Under the pieces are notes generated by a model, which saw only the letters and a list, made by a program, of their open reading frames with translations, did no database searches and was not told the origin of the DNA. This document shows positions 1 through 8,398 of a stretch of DNA of 64,000 nucleotides, piece after piece. Position numbers and translations under genes: made by a program. This stretch comes from Streptomyces seoulensis (GTDB taxonomy: Bacteria > Actinomycetota > Actinomycetes > Streptomycetales > Streptomycetaceae). The number at the start of each line of letters is the position of its first letter. The stretch's first letter is position 1. Where the stretch lies: contig NZ_CP032229.1 of NCBI RefSeq assembly GCF_004328625.1, forward strand, positions 4,464,001 through 4,528,000. The letters are read 5' to 3'.

Positions 1-2623
1 CGCCACCGCGCTGCTGCTGGGCCGGGCCGCGCCCGCCGAAGGGGTCCTGCTGCTGGCCGCCGGGGTTCGCGGTGTGCATGCCCTGCGGGGCACCCGGCGC
101 CTGGCCGGCCGGGGCCGGACGGTTCTGCTGGCTCTGCTGGTTCTGCTGGCCGGGCTGGTTCTGCTGGAAGGCACCGGGACCCTGCGGGCCACGGGCGCCA
201 CCGGGACCGCCGGGGCGGCCGCCGTTCTGGCCGTTGCCGGGCAGCGCCGCACGCGGGCCCTGGCCCGCGCCGACCTGGCCGCGCTGGCCGGGGCCGCCGG
301 CCAGGAGTCCACCGGCCGCCGGGGCGCCGCCGAGGGCACCGCCACCGCCACCGCCGTTGTTCCGGCGCGCCGCCGCGGCACCGGCCGCGGCCTGCGCGGC
401 GGCGGGACCGCCGCCGGAGCCGCCGCCGGCCTTGCCCGGAGCGGGCTTCTTGCCGCCCTGGGCGACGTCGACGGGCAGCATGACCAGCGCGGTCGTACCA
501 CCGGAGTCGGACGGGCGGAGCTGGATGCGGATGCCGTGGCGCTGCGACAGCCGGCCGACCACGAACAGACCCATGCGGCGGGAGACCGACACGTCCACGG
601 TGGGCGGCGCGGCGAGGCGCTCGTTGATCGCGGCGAGGTCCTCGGGGGAGAGGCCGATGCCGGTGTCGTGGATCTCGATCAGCACGCGGCCGTCGGGCAG
701 CGCGTGACCGGTGACCTTGACCTTGGTCTGCGGGGAGGAGAACGAGGTGGCGTTCTCCAGCAGCTCGGCCAGGAGGTGCACGAGGTCGTTGACGACGCGG
801 CCGGCGACCTCGGTGCCCGGCACCGACGCCAGCTCGATGCGCTCGTACTGCTCCACCTCGGAGGCGGCGGCGCGGAGCACGTCGACCAGCGGGACCGGGC
901 GGGTCCAGCGGCGGCCGGGCTCCTCACCGGCGAGGACGAGGAGGTTCTCGCCGTTACGGCGCATGCGGGTCGCGAGGTGGTCGAGCTTGAACAGCGAGGA
1001 GAGCTGGTCCGGGTCGGCCTCGCGGGACTCCAGCTCGGAGATGAGCGAGAGCTGACGCTGGATCAGGCCCTGGGAGCGGCGCGAGAGGTTGGTGAACATC
1101 GCGTTGACGTTGCCTCGCAGCAGCGCCTGCTCGGCGGCGAGCCGGACCGCCTCGTGGTGCACCTCGTCGAAGGCCGCGGCCACCTGGCCGATCTCGTCCC
1201 GCGAGTGCACACCGACCGACTCCACGGACGTGTCGACGTCCTGCGGGTCGGACTCGGAGAGCTGCTTGACCAGCTCGGGCAGACGGTCCTGGGCGACCTT
1301 GGTGGCGGTGTCCTGGAGGCGGCGCAGCGAGCGGATCATGGACCGGGCCACGACGAACGCGCCGACCAGCGAGACGCCGAGCACGAGCAGGATCAGCACA
1401 CCCGAGAGGATCGCCTCCTGCTCGGAGGTCGCCTTCAGCTGGCGGGCCTTCTGCTCCATGCTGTCGAGCAGCTCGTGCTCGATCTTCTTCATCTGCTGGA
1501 TCTTGGTGGAGCTGTCGTCCATCCAGTCCAGGTACGAGCGGGCGGGCTGTCCGGCCACGCCGTCGCGGGAGTCGAAGACCCGCTTGGCGTAGAGGTCGGC
1601 CGCCTGGATCGTCGGGTTGTTCTCGTCGATGGGCTTGAGGATCTCCTCGGCGCCCTGGCTCGCGTAGACCTTGCGGAAGATGTTGAGCTCGGAGCTCTCG
1701 CTGTCGTACGCGGCCTCGCCGTAGAGGCGGTCGTTGGTCGACAGGTCGCCCTTGGTGGCGTTGCTGGCGGGCAGGGCGGCCGCGATGACGGCTCGCTGCA
1801 CCGACGCGTACTCCTTGGCCGAGGAGAACGCGGCCAGGGCGCGGGTGCGCTGGATCATCTCCGGGTTGCTCGACGCCTCGGCCATGTCCTGGGAGAGGTC
1901 GATGAGCTGGCTGATCAGCCGGTGGTACGCCTCGACGGTCTGGGTCGAGTTGCCCTCGGAGGTGTACGCGTCCCGGCGGATCTTGCCGAGCGCGTCGAGC
2001 TGGGAGACCAGGCCGACCAGGGTGTCGCGGACGCCCTGGAGGTTGCCGTCCTTGCTCGCCGCGTCGATGTCCTCGGCGGAGTCCTCGAAGGTCTTCTTGG
2101 CGTTGTCCGTCTTGTCGCGGAAACCCTTGACCGTGTAGTCGGACGACTTGAGACCGTGCGTCAGGGGACCGGCGGACTGGTCGCGCTCCTCCTGGAGCGC
2201 GGCGGCCAGCTCGGTCGCGCGCTGGGTCATCTCGGTCAGCAGCTTCATGTTGTCGAGCTGCTTGATGTCGTCCATCGAGTCGCCGATGCGCAGACCACCG
2301 AGGGTGGTGGCCGCGACCACCGGCAGCGCGAGCAGCGACACCAGGCGCGTGGAGATGCGCCAGTTGCGCAGCGCCATACGGGAGCCGGTGCTGGGCGTGG
2401 TCTTGGTCGTCTTCGCGGCGGGCGCCGCCGCGGGCTTGGCGCCGGGCGCGCCGGCCGGGGCGGACGCGCCGGGGCGTCCCCCGCGCTCACCCTTGTCGCC
2501 GGACGGTGCCTTGCCGGCGCCCTGGGCGTGCTGGTGCGAGGAGCCGCCGGTCATGGGGGCAGTCCCGCCCTGCGGCTCCGGCTCGGCCGAACCGCTGCCA
2601 TCCCTCTTGAAACGTCCCTGCAC
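1..2623 (-). CDS. cvnA: Nitrate/nitrite-sensor-type histidine kinase, CvnA conservon family (partial)
   Basis: This is a membrane sensor kinase whose 3' end lies beyond the left edge. A GTG start at 2623 gives a 60-70-residue Gly/Ala/Pro-rich cytoplasmic N-terminus, then a first membrane segment (STRLVSLLALPVVAATTL). An extracellular helical region of NIT type follows. A second membrane segment (ILSGVLILLVLGVSLVGAFVV) precedes a HAMP-like linker and a HATPase_c domain (N box LLENATSF, G box HDTGIGLSPED). The C-terminus is a long Gly/Pro/Gln-rich tail. I do not see a canonical phospho-acceptor histidine in the dimerisation helix (NLSRRSQGLIQRQL), which is usual for this family. In Streptomyces such kinases head conservons (cvnA-B-C-D: kinase, Roadblock, DUF742, small GTPase). 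The downstream partners would lie off the left edge. The link to S. coelicolor cvnA1 is from remembered synteny. Confidence 0.9.
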   Translation of the reverse strand, partial: MQGRFKRDGSGSAEPEPQGGTAPMTGGSSHQHAQGAGKAPSGDKGERGGRPGASAPAGAPGAKPAAAPAAKTTKTTPSTGSRMALRNWRISTRLVSLLALPVVAATTLGGLRIGDSMDDIKQLDNMKLLTEMTQRATELAAALQEERDQSAGPLTHGLKSSDYTVKGFRDKTDNAKKTFEDSAEDIDAASKDGNLQGVRDTLVGLVSQLDALGKIRRDAYTSEGNSTQTVEAYHRLISQLIDLSQDMAEASSNPEMIQRTRALAAFSSAKEYASVQRAVIAAALPASNATKGDLSTNDRLYGEAAYDSESSELNIFRKVYASQGAEEILKPIDENNPTIQAADLYAKRVFDSRDGVAGQPARSYLDWMDDSSTKIQQMKKIEHELLDSMEQKARQLKATSEQEAILSGVLILLVLGVSLVGAFVVARSMIRSLRRLQDTATKVAQDRLPELVKQLSESDPQDVDTSVESVGVHSRDEIGQVAAAFDEVHHEAVRLAAEQALLRGNVNAMFTNLSRRSQGLIQRQLSLISELESREADPDQLSSLFKLDHLATRMRRNGENLLVLAGEEPGRRWTRPVPLVDVLRAAASEVEQYERIELASVPGTEVAGRVVNDLVHLLAELLENATSFSSPQTKVKVTGHALPDGRVLIEIHDTGIGLSPEDLAAINERLAAPPTVDVSVSRRMGLFVVGRLSQRHGIRIQLRPSDSGGTTALVMLPVDVAQGGKKPAPGKAGGGSGGGPAAAQAAAGAAAARRNNGGGGGGALGGAPAAGGLLAGGPGQRGQVGAGQGPRAALPGNGQNGGRPGGPGGARGPQGPGAFQQNQPGQQNQQSQQNRPAPAGQAPGAPQGMHTANPGGQQQDPFGGRGPAQQQRGG

Positions 2624-3221
2624 TAGCGTCGCAACCTCTGGACCAGGCGCCCCTCCGCGCGAACGGCGGGACACGGTGTCGGCGTCATGAAGGGCGCCCT
2701 GAATACGCCCCCCGTGTGGTCTTGAGTGACCGGCGCTGGATTCCCCCCTTGCTCACCGCCACTCGGCGCGGCGTCGCGCCCCCTGCGCCGGCTCGTTCCT
2801 GCGGCGGTCCGTGGCATTCCAGCACAGTGCCGGATCTCCAACAAGGGACGCACCCCGAGCTGTGACCTACGTGACGGCGCGTGATCCGGGGATCACGACC
2901 GGTGGAACCGGATCACCCGTATAGGCGGGCAATTCCGGCGAGTCGAGCGCCCGTACGGGAGGCTCGAACGGTGTCCCAGTCGCCATGATCAGGAGCGGAA
3001 TGATGGGTTCGGATGAGCAATGTCCGTTTCATCGCACCCGGCCGCGGGTCTGAATTGACCTATTTATGTGGCTCGTAGTGAGCAAACTCACACGCCCATC
3101 ACGGGTGGTTCACGTGAGTGACGGGGATTCGCATGTTTAGCCTGACGCTTTACAGGATGAGCTGCTCTGCCCATTCCCACCCGATCACGCCCCCCGATCC
3201 CGAGGCCACAGGACGACAACG
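2624..3221. other. Intergenic region upstream of the sensor kinase
   Basis: No convincing gene is seen in these 598 bases. Open frames here lack a consistent GC-rich third position. The region holds several short inverted repeats that could be regulatory: GTGATCC-gg-GGATCAC at 2881-2896, GTGAG-caaa-CTCAC at 3078-3091, and TCACGTGA near 3110. A TTGACC hexamer at 3055-3060 could be a -35 element, but no good -10 is present at the right spacing. It presumably carries the promoter of the minus-strand kinase and that of the small plus-strand gene. Confidence 0.4.
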
Positions 3222-3416
3222 GTGAAGACGACGATGATGTTCCAGACGACGGCGAACCCGCGACGCACGACGCTGGCGCACCTGGACGACGCCGGCGACC
3301 TGCGGATCGCCGAGCTGCCCGAGCACCCCACCGACCTCCCCGACCGGACCGCCAACCCCCGGCGCACCATTCTGATGGAGCTGCCCGCCTCCGCCGTGGT
3401 CGAGGCCGGCGTCTGA
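3222..3416 (+). CDS. Small hypothetical protein with an internal NPRRT repeat
   Basis: I do not recognise this 64-aa protein. The frame has nearly pure G/C at third positions and ends just before a strong hairpin, so it looks genuinely coding. The GTG start at 3222 has an AGGA about 9 bases upstream; ATG at 3234 is an alternative. The peptide contains two similar segments, TANPRRTTLAHL near residues 10-21 and TANPRRTILMEL near 43-54. They are separated by an acidic Pro-rich linker. It has no cysteine, no signal peptide and no membrane segment. The neighbours are the conservon kinase (divergent) and the FAH-family gene downstream, which give no functional clue. Confidence 0.6.
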   Translation: MKTTMMFQTTANPRRTTLAHLDDAGDLRIAELPEHPTDLPDRTANPRRTILMELPASAVVEAGV

Positions 3417-3434
3417 GCGCACCCGCTCCGCCCG

Positions 3435-3482
3435 AGCGCGGCCCGGCGGCCCGTCCACCGTGACGGCCCACCGGGCCGCGCT
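3435..3482 (+). terminator. Intrinsic terminator after the small protein gene
   Basis: A perfect 12-bp stem is formed by AGCGCGGCCCGG at 3435-3446 and CCGGGCCGCGCT at 3471-3482, with a 24-base loop. A short T-run (CTTTTCC) follows. It begins 18 bases after the stop codon. Confidence 0.6.
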
Positions 3483-3812
3483 CGCTTTTCCGGTCCGGCG
3501 GCGTCCGGCGGATTTAACCGCGCGCACGCGATATCCGCCCCGGCTAATCCCGTCCCGCGCATTTCCCGCCCCCTCCGGTGGCATTCCCCGTAATACGCCC
3601 GCACCCCGGCCCCGTGCCCGGCGGACCGCGCCACCAACGGGCCGCCGCCCCGCCGGACGTCACCCCGAGCCTCCCCGGATATCCGGAATTAATCCGCCCC
3701 GGTTTCCGCGCCGTATAACCACCGCCCGCCGCACCGGCCGAACGCCGGACGCGCGGACCGGTTAACCTGGGACGTCAGTACGCCGGATCTCAGTGAGAGG
3801 CGCCAGAATCCC
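3483..3812. other. Intergenic region before the FAH-family gene
   Basis: No supported gene is seen. The sequence is slightly AT-richer than its surroundings and contains no convincing open frame with Streptomyces codon bias. It presumably holds the promoter of the FAH-gltX unit. Confidence 0.4.
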
Positions 3813-4598
3813 GTGCGCATCGCCAGGTTCTCCATCGACGGGAACGTAGCCTTCGGCGCGGTCGAGGGCGACAAGCAGGACGAGCTCGTCCTCGACATCA
3901 TCAAGGGCATCCCCTTCGCCGACCACGAGCTGTCCGGCACCAAGGTGCCCCTCAGCAAGGTCAGGCTGCTCCCGCCGGTGCTCCCCAACAAGGTCGTGGC
4001 CTTCGGCCGCAACTACGCCGAGCACGCCAGGGAACTGGGCAGCGACGTGCCCGACGTCCCGTTCGCCTTCTTCAAGCCCTCCACCTCGGTGATCGGCCCC
4101 GGCGACGGCATCCAGTACCCGCCCTTCACCGAGGAACTGCACTACGAGGCCGAGCTGGCCGTGGTCATCGGCCGCATGTGCCGCGAGGTCCCGCGCGAGC
4201 GCGTCAAGGACGTCATCTTCGGCTACACCTGCGCCAACGACGTCACCGCCCGCGACGTGCAGCGCCGGGAGAAGCAGTGGGCCCGCGCCAAGGGCTTCGA
4301 CTCCTCCTGCCCGCTCGGCCCCTGGGTGGAGACGGACATCGACCTCGCCCGCGCGAACGACCTCACCGTCCAGCTCACCCTCAACGGCGAGCAGCGCCAG
4401 CTCGGGCGCACCAGCGAGATGGTCCACCCCATCGAGGACCTGATCGTCAACATCTCCGAGGCCATGACGCTGCTCCCCGGCGACGTGATCCTCACCGGCA
4501 CCCCCGCGGGCGTCGGCTCCATGAGCGTCGGCGACGAGGTCGCCGTCACCATCGAAGGCATCGGCACTCTCACCAACAAGGTTGTCAAGCGTGGCTAG
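3813..4598 (+). CDS. Fumarylacetoacetate hydrolase family protein
   Basis: This 261-aa protein belongs to the FAH superfamily, metal-dependent enzymes that hydrolyse, isomerise or decarboxylate acylpyruvates and related catabolic diketo acids. The FAH fold starts after a short N-terminal domain of about 60 residues. Visible hallmarks are GRNYAEHA, the metal-binding acidic motif in HYEAELAVVIG, the NDVTARD motif and the C-terminal LTGTPAGVG. The length fits the short 2-hydroxyhepta-2,4-diene-1,7-dioate isomerase-like group. The true substrate cannot be told from sequence. The GTG start at 3813 has GAGAGG about 12 bases upstream. The stop codon overlaps the gltX start by eight bases, implying translational coupling, although no metabolic link between the two products is obvious. 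Confidence 0.9.
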   Translation: MRIARFSIDGNVAFGAVEGDKQDELVLDIIKGIPFADHELSGTKVPLSKVRLLPPVLPNKVVAFGRNYAEHARELGSDVPDVPFAFFKPSTSVIGPGDGIQYPPFTEELHYEAELAVVIGRMCREVPRERVKDVIFGYTCANDVTARDVQRREKQWARAKGFDSSCPLGPWVETDIDLARANDLTVQLTLNGEQRQLGRTSEMVHPIEDLIVNISEAMTLLPGDVILTGTPAGVGSMSVGDEVAVTIEGIGTLTNKVVKRG

Positions 4599-6075
4599 CG
4601 CAGCAGGCTCCCCCGTACGCGTCCGTTTCTGTCCCTCGCCCACCGGTAACCCCCACGTGGGCCTGGTGCGCACCGCCCTGTTCAACTGGGCGTTCGCCCG
4701 CCACCACGAGGGCACCCTGGTCTTCCGGATCGAGGACACCGACGCGGCCCGCGACTCCGAGGAGTCCTACAACCAGCTCCTGGACTCCATGCGCTGGCTC
4801 GGCTTCGACTGGGACGAGGGCCCCGAGGTCGGCGGCCCGCACGCGCCGTACCGCCAGTCCGAGCGCATGGACATCTACAAGGACGTCGCGGCCAAGCTCC
4901 TGGACGGCGGCTACGCCTACCGCTGCTACTGCTCCCAGGACGAGCTGGACACCCGCCGTGAGGCCGCCCGCGCCGCCGGCAAGCCCTCGGGCTACGACGG
5001 CCACTGCCGCGAGCTGAGCGAGGCGCAGGTCGAGGAGTACACGGCCCAGGGCCGCGAGCCGATCGTCCGCTTCCGGATGCCGGACGAGGCGATCACCTTC
5101 GACGACCTGGTGCGCGGCGAGATCACTTATCTCCCGGAGAACGTCCCGGACTACGGCATCGTGCGCGCCAACGGCGCCCCGCTGTACACCCTGGTGAATC
5201 CGGTCGACGACGCGCTGATGGACATCACCCACGTCCTGCGCGGCGAGGACCTGCTCTCCTCCACCCCGCGCCAGATCGCCCTGTACAAGGCGCTGATGGA
5301 GCTGGGCATCGCGAAGCAGATCCCGGCCTTCGGTCACCTGCCGTACGTGATGGGCGAGGGCAACAAGAAGCTCTCCAAGCGCGACCCGCAGTCCTCGCTC
5401 AACCTCTACCGCGAGCGCGGCTTCCTGCCCGAGGGCCTGCTCAACTACCTGTCCCTGCTGGGCTGGTCGCTCTCGGCGGCCCAGGACATCTTCTCCATCG
5501 CGGAGATGGTGGCCGCCTTCGAGATCTCGGACGTGAACCCCAACCCGGCGCGCTTCGACCTGAAGAAGTGCGAGGCGATCAACGCCGACCACATCCGGCT
5601 GCTCGACGTGAAGGACTTCACCGAGCGATGCGACCCGTGGCTGAGGGCCCCCTTCGCCCCCTGGGCGCCGGAGGACTTCGACGAGGCCAAGTGGCAGGCG
5701 ATCGCCCCGCACGCCCAGACCCGGCTCAAGGTGCTCTCCGAGATCACCGACAACGTCGACTTCCTCTTCCTGCCCGAGCCCGTCTTCGACGAGGCGAGCT
5801 GGACCAAGGCCATGAAGGAAGGCTCGGACGCGCTGCTGCGCACCGCCCGGGAGAAGCTGGAGTCCGCCGACTGGACCTCGGCCGAATCCCTCAAGGAGGC
5901 CGTGCTGGCCGCCGGCGAGGCCCACGGCCTCAAGCTCGGCAAGGCCCAGGCCCCGGTCCGTGTGGCCGTCACCGGCCGCACGGTCGGCCTTCCCCTGTTC
6001 GAGTCCCTGGAGGTGCTCGGCAAGGAGACGACGCTGGCCCGCATCGACGCGGCGCTGGAGCGGCTCGCGGCGTAA
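4591..6075 (+). CDS. gltX: Glutamate--tRNA ligase
   Basis: This is a class I aminoacyl-tRNA synthetase of 494 residues that charges tRNA with glutamate. The HIGH-type motif is PSPTGNPHVG near residue 13. FRIEDTD follows in the Rossmann fold and KLSKR is the KMSKS-type loop. A C-terminal anticodon-binding domain completes the enzyme. A Cys/His cluster (CYCS...GHC) lies in the inserted domain. The start is GTG 4591, which overlaps the preceding gene; an in-frame TTG at 4582 is less likely. Streptomyces is known to lack glutaminyl-tRNA synthetase. The enzyme is therefore expected to be non-discriminating and to misacylate tRNA-Gln, which GatCAB then corrects. The Gln and Glu tRNA genes lie about 1 kb downstream. 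Confidence 0.97.
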   Translation: MASAAGSPVRVRFCPSPTGNPHVGLVRTALFNWAFARHHEGTLVFRIEDTDAARDSEESYNQLLDSMRWLGFDWDEGPEVGGPHAPYRQSERMDIYKDVAAKLLDGGYAYRCYCSQDELDTRREAARAAGKPSGYDGHCRELSEAQVEEYTAQGREPIVRFRMPDEAITFDDLVRGEITYLPENVPDYGIVRANGAPLYTLVNPVDDALMDITHVLRGEDLLSSTPRQIALYKALMELGIAKQIPAFGHLPYVMGEGNKKLSKRDPQSSLNLYRERGFLPEGLLNYLSLLGWSLSAAQDIFSIAEMVAAFEISDVNPNPARFDLKKCEAINADHIRLLDVKDFTERCDPWLRAPFAPWAPEDFDEAKWQAIAPHAQTRLKVLSEITDNVDFLFLPEPVFDEASWTKAMKEGSDALLRTAREKLESADWTSAESLKEAVLAAGEAHGLKLGKAQAPVRVAVTGRTVGLPLFESLEVLGKETTLARIDAALERLAA

Positions 6076-6091
6076 CGAACGCCACACCGCC

Positions 6092-6124
6092 AGGGGCGGC
6101 ATCCGGCCACCGGATGCCGCCCCT
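6092..6124 (+). terminator. Hairpin terminator after gltX
   Basis: A perfect 15-bp stem (AGGGGCGGCATCCGG / CCGGATGCCGCCCCT) with a 3-base loop starts 16 bases after the gltX stop. It lacks a U-tract, which is common in actinobacteria. Confidence 0.65.
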
Positions 6125-6174
6125 CGGCGTTCCGGCGCGCTGCCGCGGGGGCGGGTGCCCGTTACCGTCGCCCC

Positions 6175-6903
6175 ATGAGCATCCGAGCCGTGGTCTGGGA
6201 CGTGGACGACACCCTTTTCGACTACACCACCGCCGACCGTGAGGGCATGCGGGCGCACCTCCTGGCGGAGGGGCTGCTCGCCCGGTTCGACACGCCTGAG
6301 CAGGCCCTCGCGGCGTGGCGGTCGGCGACCGAGGCCCACTGGGCGCGGCACGCGGCGGGGGAGGCCACGTTCGAGGGGCAGCGGCTGGACCGCGTACGGG
6401 CGTTCCTGGGGGCGGAACTCAGCGACGCCGAAGCTGAGGAATGGTTTCTGCGCTACGTCGGGCACTACCAGGCGGCCTGGCAGGTCTTCCCGGACGTGCT
6501 CCCCGCCCTGGACGCCCTCCCGGAGCACCGGCACGCGGTGCTGTCCAACTCCAGCCTGACCGTCCAGGAGCACAAGCTGCGCGTCCTGGGCCTGCGGGAC
6601 CGGTTCGAGTCCGTGCTCTGCGCCGTGGAGCTGGGGGTGTCCAAGCCGGCCGCCGGGGCCTTCCTGGCGGCCTGCGAGGGGCTGGGGCTGCCTCCGCACG
6701 AGGTGGCGTACGTCGGGGACCATCCGGAGATCGACGGGCGGGGCGCGGCGGAGGCCGGGATGCTGTCCGTGTGGATCGACCGGGGCGGCCCGCACGCGCG
6801 GACGGCCGGGACGGCGCCGGCGCACCGGATCACCAGCCTCGCCGAACTCCCGGCGCTGGTCCGCGCGGATACCCGTTTTGGAGCCCCGTCCACCTTCGGG
6901 TAA
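6175..6903 (+). CDS. HAD-family hydrolase
   Basis: This 242-aa haloacid dehalogenase-like phosphatase has the classical four motifs. DVDDTLFD (motif I, nucleophile Asp near residue 9) is followed by an alpha-helical cap. SNSS is motif II, the conserved Lys in GVSKPAAGAF is motif III, and GDHPEID is motif IV. The substrate is unknown; this subfamily includes small-metabolite phosphatases. It follows gltX after a hairpin and precedes the tRNA cluster. The ATG start at 6175 lacks a strong ribosome binding site, so it may be leaderless or weakly expressed. Confidence 0.9.
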   Translation: MSIRAVVWDVDDTLFDYTTADREGMRAHLLAEGLLARFDTPEQALAAWRSATEAHWARHAAGEATFEGQRLDRVRAFLGAELSDAEAEEWFLRYVGHYQAAWQVFPDVLPALDALPEHRHAVLSNSSLTVQEHKLRVLGLRDRFESVLCAVELGVSKPAAGAFLAACEGLGLPPHEVAYVGDHPEIDGRGAAEAGMLSVWIDRGGPHARTAGTAPAHRITSLAELPALVRADTRFGAPSTFG

Positions 6904-6994
6904 TGTTCTTCCTGCGCCGAGGGGAACGGGCCGAAAGGCCGGGCCCCAGGCGCATCTGCTAGAACAAGATCCCCACTCGGGGCTTGCGTTCCAG

Positions 6995-7066
6995 TGGCCT
7001 ATGGTGTAATTGGCAGCACGACTGATTCTGGTTCAGTTAGTCTTGGTTCGAGTCCAGGTAGGCCAG
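6995..7066 (+). tRNA. tRNA-Gln (CTG)
   Basis: This 72-nt cloverleaf has acceptor stem TGGCCTA/TAGGCCA, the D-arm GGTGTAATTGGCAGCAC, an anticodon loop containing CTG, and the T-arm GGTTCGAGTCC. CCA is not encoded. It is the first of five clustered tRNA genes. Confidence 0.95.
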
Positions 7067-7105
7067 CTCGCAGAGCTCATCTGCACCCGCGGATCTTGTC
7101 CGCGA

Positions 7106-7178
7106 GCCCCCGTTGTGTAGCGGCCTAGCACGCTGCCCTCTCAAGGCAGTAGCGCCGGTTCGAATCCGGTCGGGGGTA
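7106..7178 (+). tRNA. tRNA-Glu (CTC)
   Basis: This 73-nt cloverleaf has acceptor stem GCCCCCG/CGGGGGT and the anticodon stem CTGCC/GGCAG around loop CTCTCAA (anticodon CTC). Its T-arm is CCGGTTCGAATCCGG. It differs from the two other Glu copies by one compensated base pair in the anticodon stem. Confidence 0.95.
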
Positions 7179-7206
7179 CTGGTTCCGATCACTCGGAATC
7201 GCTAGG

Positions 7207-7279
7207 GCCCCCGTTGTGTAGCGGCCTAGCACGCCGCCCTCTCAAGGCGGTAGCGCCGGTTCGAATCCGGTCGGGGGTA
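7207..7279 (+). tRNA. tRNA-Glu (CTC)
   Basis: This second Glu copy has the anticodon stem CCGCC/GGCGG and anticodon CTC. It appears identical in the gene body to the third copy. Confidence 0.95.
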
Positions 7280-7300
7280 CTGACTGGTCTAAACCATCAT

Positions 7301-7372
7301 TGGTCTATGGTGTAATTGGCAGCACGACTGATTCTGGTTCAGTTAGTCTTGGTTCGAGTCCAGGTAGACCAG
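7301..7372 (+). tRNA. tRNA-Gln (CTG)
   Basis: This second Gln copy is identical to the first except in the acceptor stem. TGGTCTA pairs with TAGACCA, a compensatory change that preserves pairing. The anticodon is CTG. Confidence 0.95.
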
Positions 7373-7400
7373 CTCGGACCTGCGGAAACGCAGTGTCCAG

Positions 7401-7473
7401 GCCCCCGTTGTGTAGCGGCCTAGCACGCCGCCCTCTCAAGGCGGTAGCGCCGGTTCGAATCCGGTCGGGGGTA
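7401..7473 (+). tRNA. tRNA-Glu (CTC)
   Basis: This third Glu copy, with anticodon CTC, is the last gene of the cluster. It is followed eight bases later by a terminator hairpin. Confidence 0.95.
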
Positions 7474-7480
7474 CAGAAAG

Positions 7481-7514
7481 AAGGCTCCTCGCGCAGGCGA
7501 GGGGCCTTCGCTGT
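7481..7514 (+). terminator. Terminator of the tRNA cluster
   Basis: The stem AAGGCTCCTCGC / GCGAGGGGCCTT (one G-T pair) at 7481-7492 and 7497-7508 has a 4-base loop. CGCTGTTTTC follows. Confidence 0.75.
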
Positions 7515-7570
7515 TTTCTGGGGCCGCTCCCAACAGCCGTACGCCGAAGCCCCGTTGAGCGAGACAGATC

Positions 7571-7610
7571 GGGCGGGAGCGGGCCGCGGCGTTGGGGCCC
7601 GCTCCCGCCC
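7571..7610 (-). terminator. Hairpin terminator downstream of ndgR
   Basis: A 15-bp perfect stem (GGGCGGGAGCGGGCC / GGCCCGCTCCCGCCC) lies about 30 bases beyond the ndgR stop. It sits between convergent transcripts. Confidence 0.6.
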
Positions 7611-7640
7611 GGGGGAAGCGTGGAAGCGTCGGGGGAGTGC

Positions 7641-8357
7641 TCAGCCGGAGCGGCGCAGCGCCTCGGACAGCCGGGAGGCCGCGTCGATCACCGCCTGGGC
7701 GTGCATCCGGCCGGGATGCCTGGTCAGCCGCTCGATCGGTCCGGAGACCGAGACGGCAGCCACCACACGGTTGGACGGCCCGCGCACCGGCGCCGAGACC
7801 GAGGCCACGCCCGGCTCCCGCTCGCCGATCGACTGTGCCCAGCCCCGGCGGCGCACCCCGGACAGCGCCGTCGCCGTGAAGCGTGCCCCCTGAAGACCCC
7901 GGTGCAGCCGCTCGGGCTCCTCCCAGGCCATGAGGATCTGCGCCGAGGAACCCGCCTTCATCGTGAGCGTCGAGCCCACCGGCACCGTGTCCCGCAGTCC
8001 GGACAGCCGCTCCGCGGCCGCCACGCAGATCCGCATGTCGCCCTGGCGCCGGTAGAGCTGCGCGCTCTCGCCCGTCACGTCCCGCAGATGCGTGAGCACC
8101 GGGCCGGCCGTCGCCAGCAGCCGGTCCTCGCCGGCCGCCGCGGCCAGCTCCGACAGCCTCGGGCCCAGGATGAACCGGCCCTGCATGTCCCGCGCCACCA
8201 GCCGGTGGTGCTCCAGAGCCACGGCCAGCCGGTGGGCCGTGGGTCGTGCCAGTCCGGTGGCCCCGACCAGACCCGCGAGGGTGGCCGGACCGGACTCCAG
8301 AGCGCTCAGGACAAGGGCCGCCTTGTCCAGAACGCCGACGCCGCTACTGTTGTCCAT
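7641..8357 (-). CDS. ndgR: IclR-family regulator NdgR
   Basis: This 238-aa protein is an IclR-type transcription factor. It has an N-terminal winged helix-turn-helix (about residues 10-70, containing TLAGLVGATGLARPTAHRL) and a C-terminal effector-binding domain. It is divergent from leuC, the defining context of NdgR/AreB. In Streptomyces NdgR is known to control leucine and other branched-chain, methionine and cysteine biosynthesis genes and to affect nitrogen-dependent growth and antibiotic production. The ATG at 8357 gives the usual family length; the reading frame extends 24 codons further upstream without a plausible start. Autoregulation and leuCD control from the shared 196-bp intergenic region are likely. 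Confidence 0.95.
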   Translation of the reverse strand: MDNSSGVGVLDKAALVLSALESGPATLAGLVGATGLARPTAHRLAVALEHHRLVARDMQGRFILGPRLSELAAAAGEDRLLATAGPVLTHLRDVTGESAQLYRRQGDMRICVAAAERLSGLRDTVPVGSTLTMKAGSSAQILMAWEEPERLHRGLQGARFTATALSGVRRRGWAQSIGEREPGVASVSAPVRGPSNRVVAAVSVSGPIERLTRHPGRMHAQAVIDAASRLSEALRRSG

Positions 8358-8373
8358 GCAGCGATACTCCCGT

Positions 8374-8398
8374 CTCACTCTGTGAAACGCAAGTTCAA
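8374..8398. promoter_or_regulatory. Candidate operator between ndgR and leuC
   Basis: Two overlapping short dyads lie just upstream of the ndgR start: TCAC-tct-GTGA at 8375-8385 and TGAA-acgcaag-TTCA at 8383-8397. Position and symmetry fit an IclR-type operator serving the divergent ndgR/leuCD promoters. The assignment is inferred, not matched to a known consensus. Confidence 0.35.

Noticed and set aside
74-2626. 850-codon plus-strand open frame opposite the sensor kinase
   Set aside because: It is the antisense shadow of the GC-rich kinase gene; the minus-strand translation has clear NIT/HAMP/HATPase motifs, while this one is Gly/Arg/Leu-rich without domains.
7300-7893. 197-codon plus-strand open frame across the tRNA cluster end and ndgR
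   Set aside because: It runs through two tRNA genes and a terminator and is antisense to ndgR.
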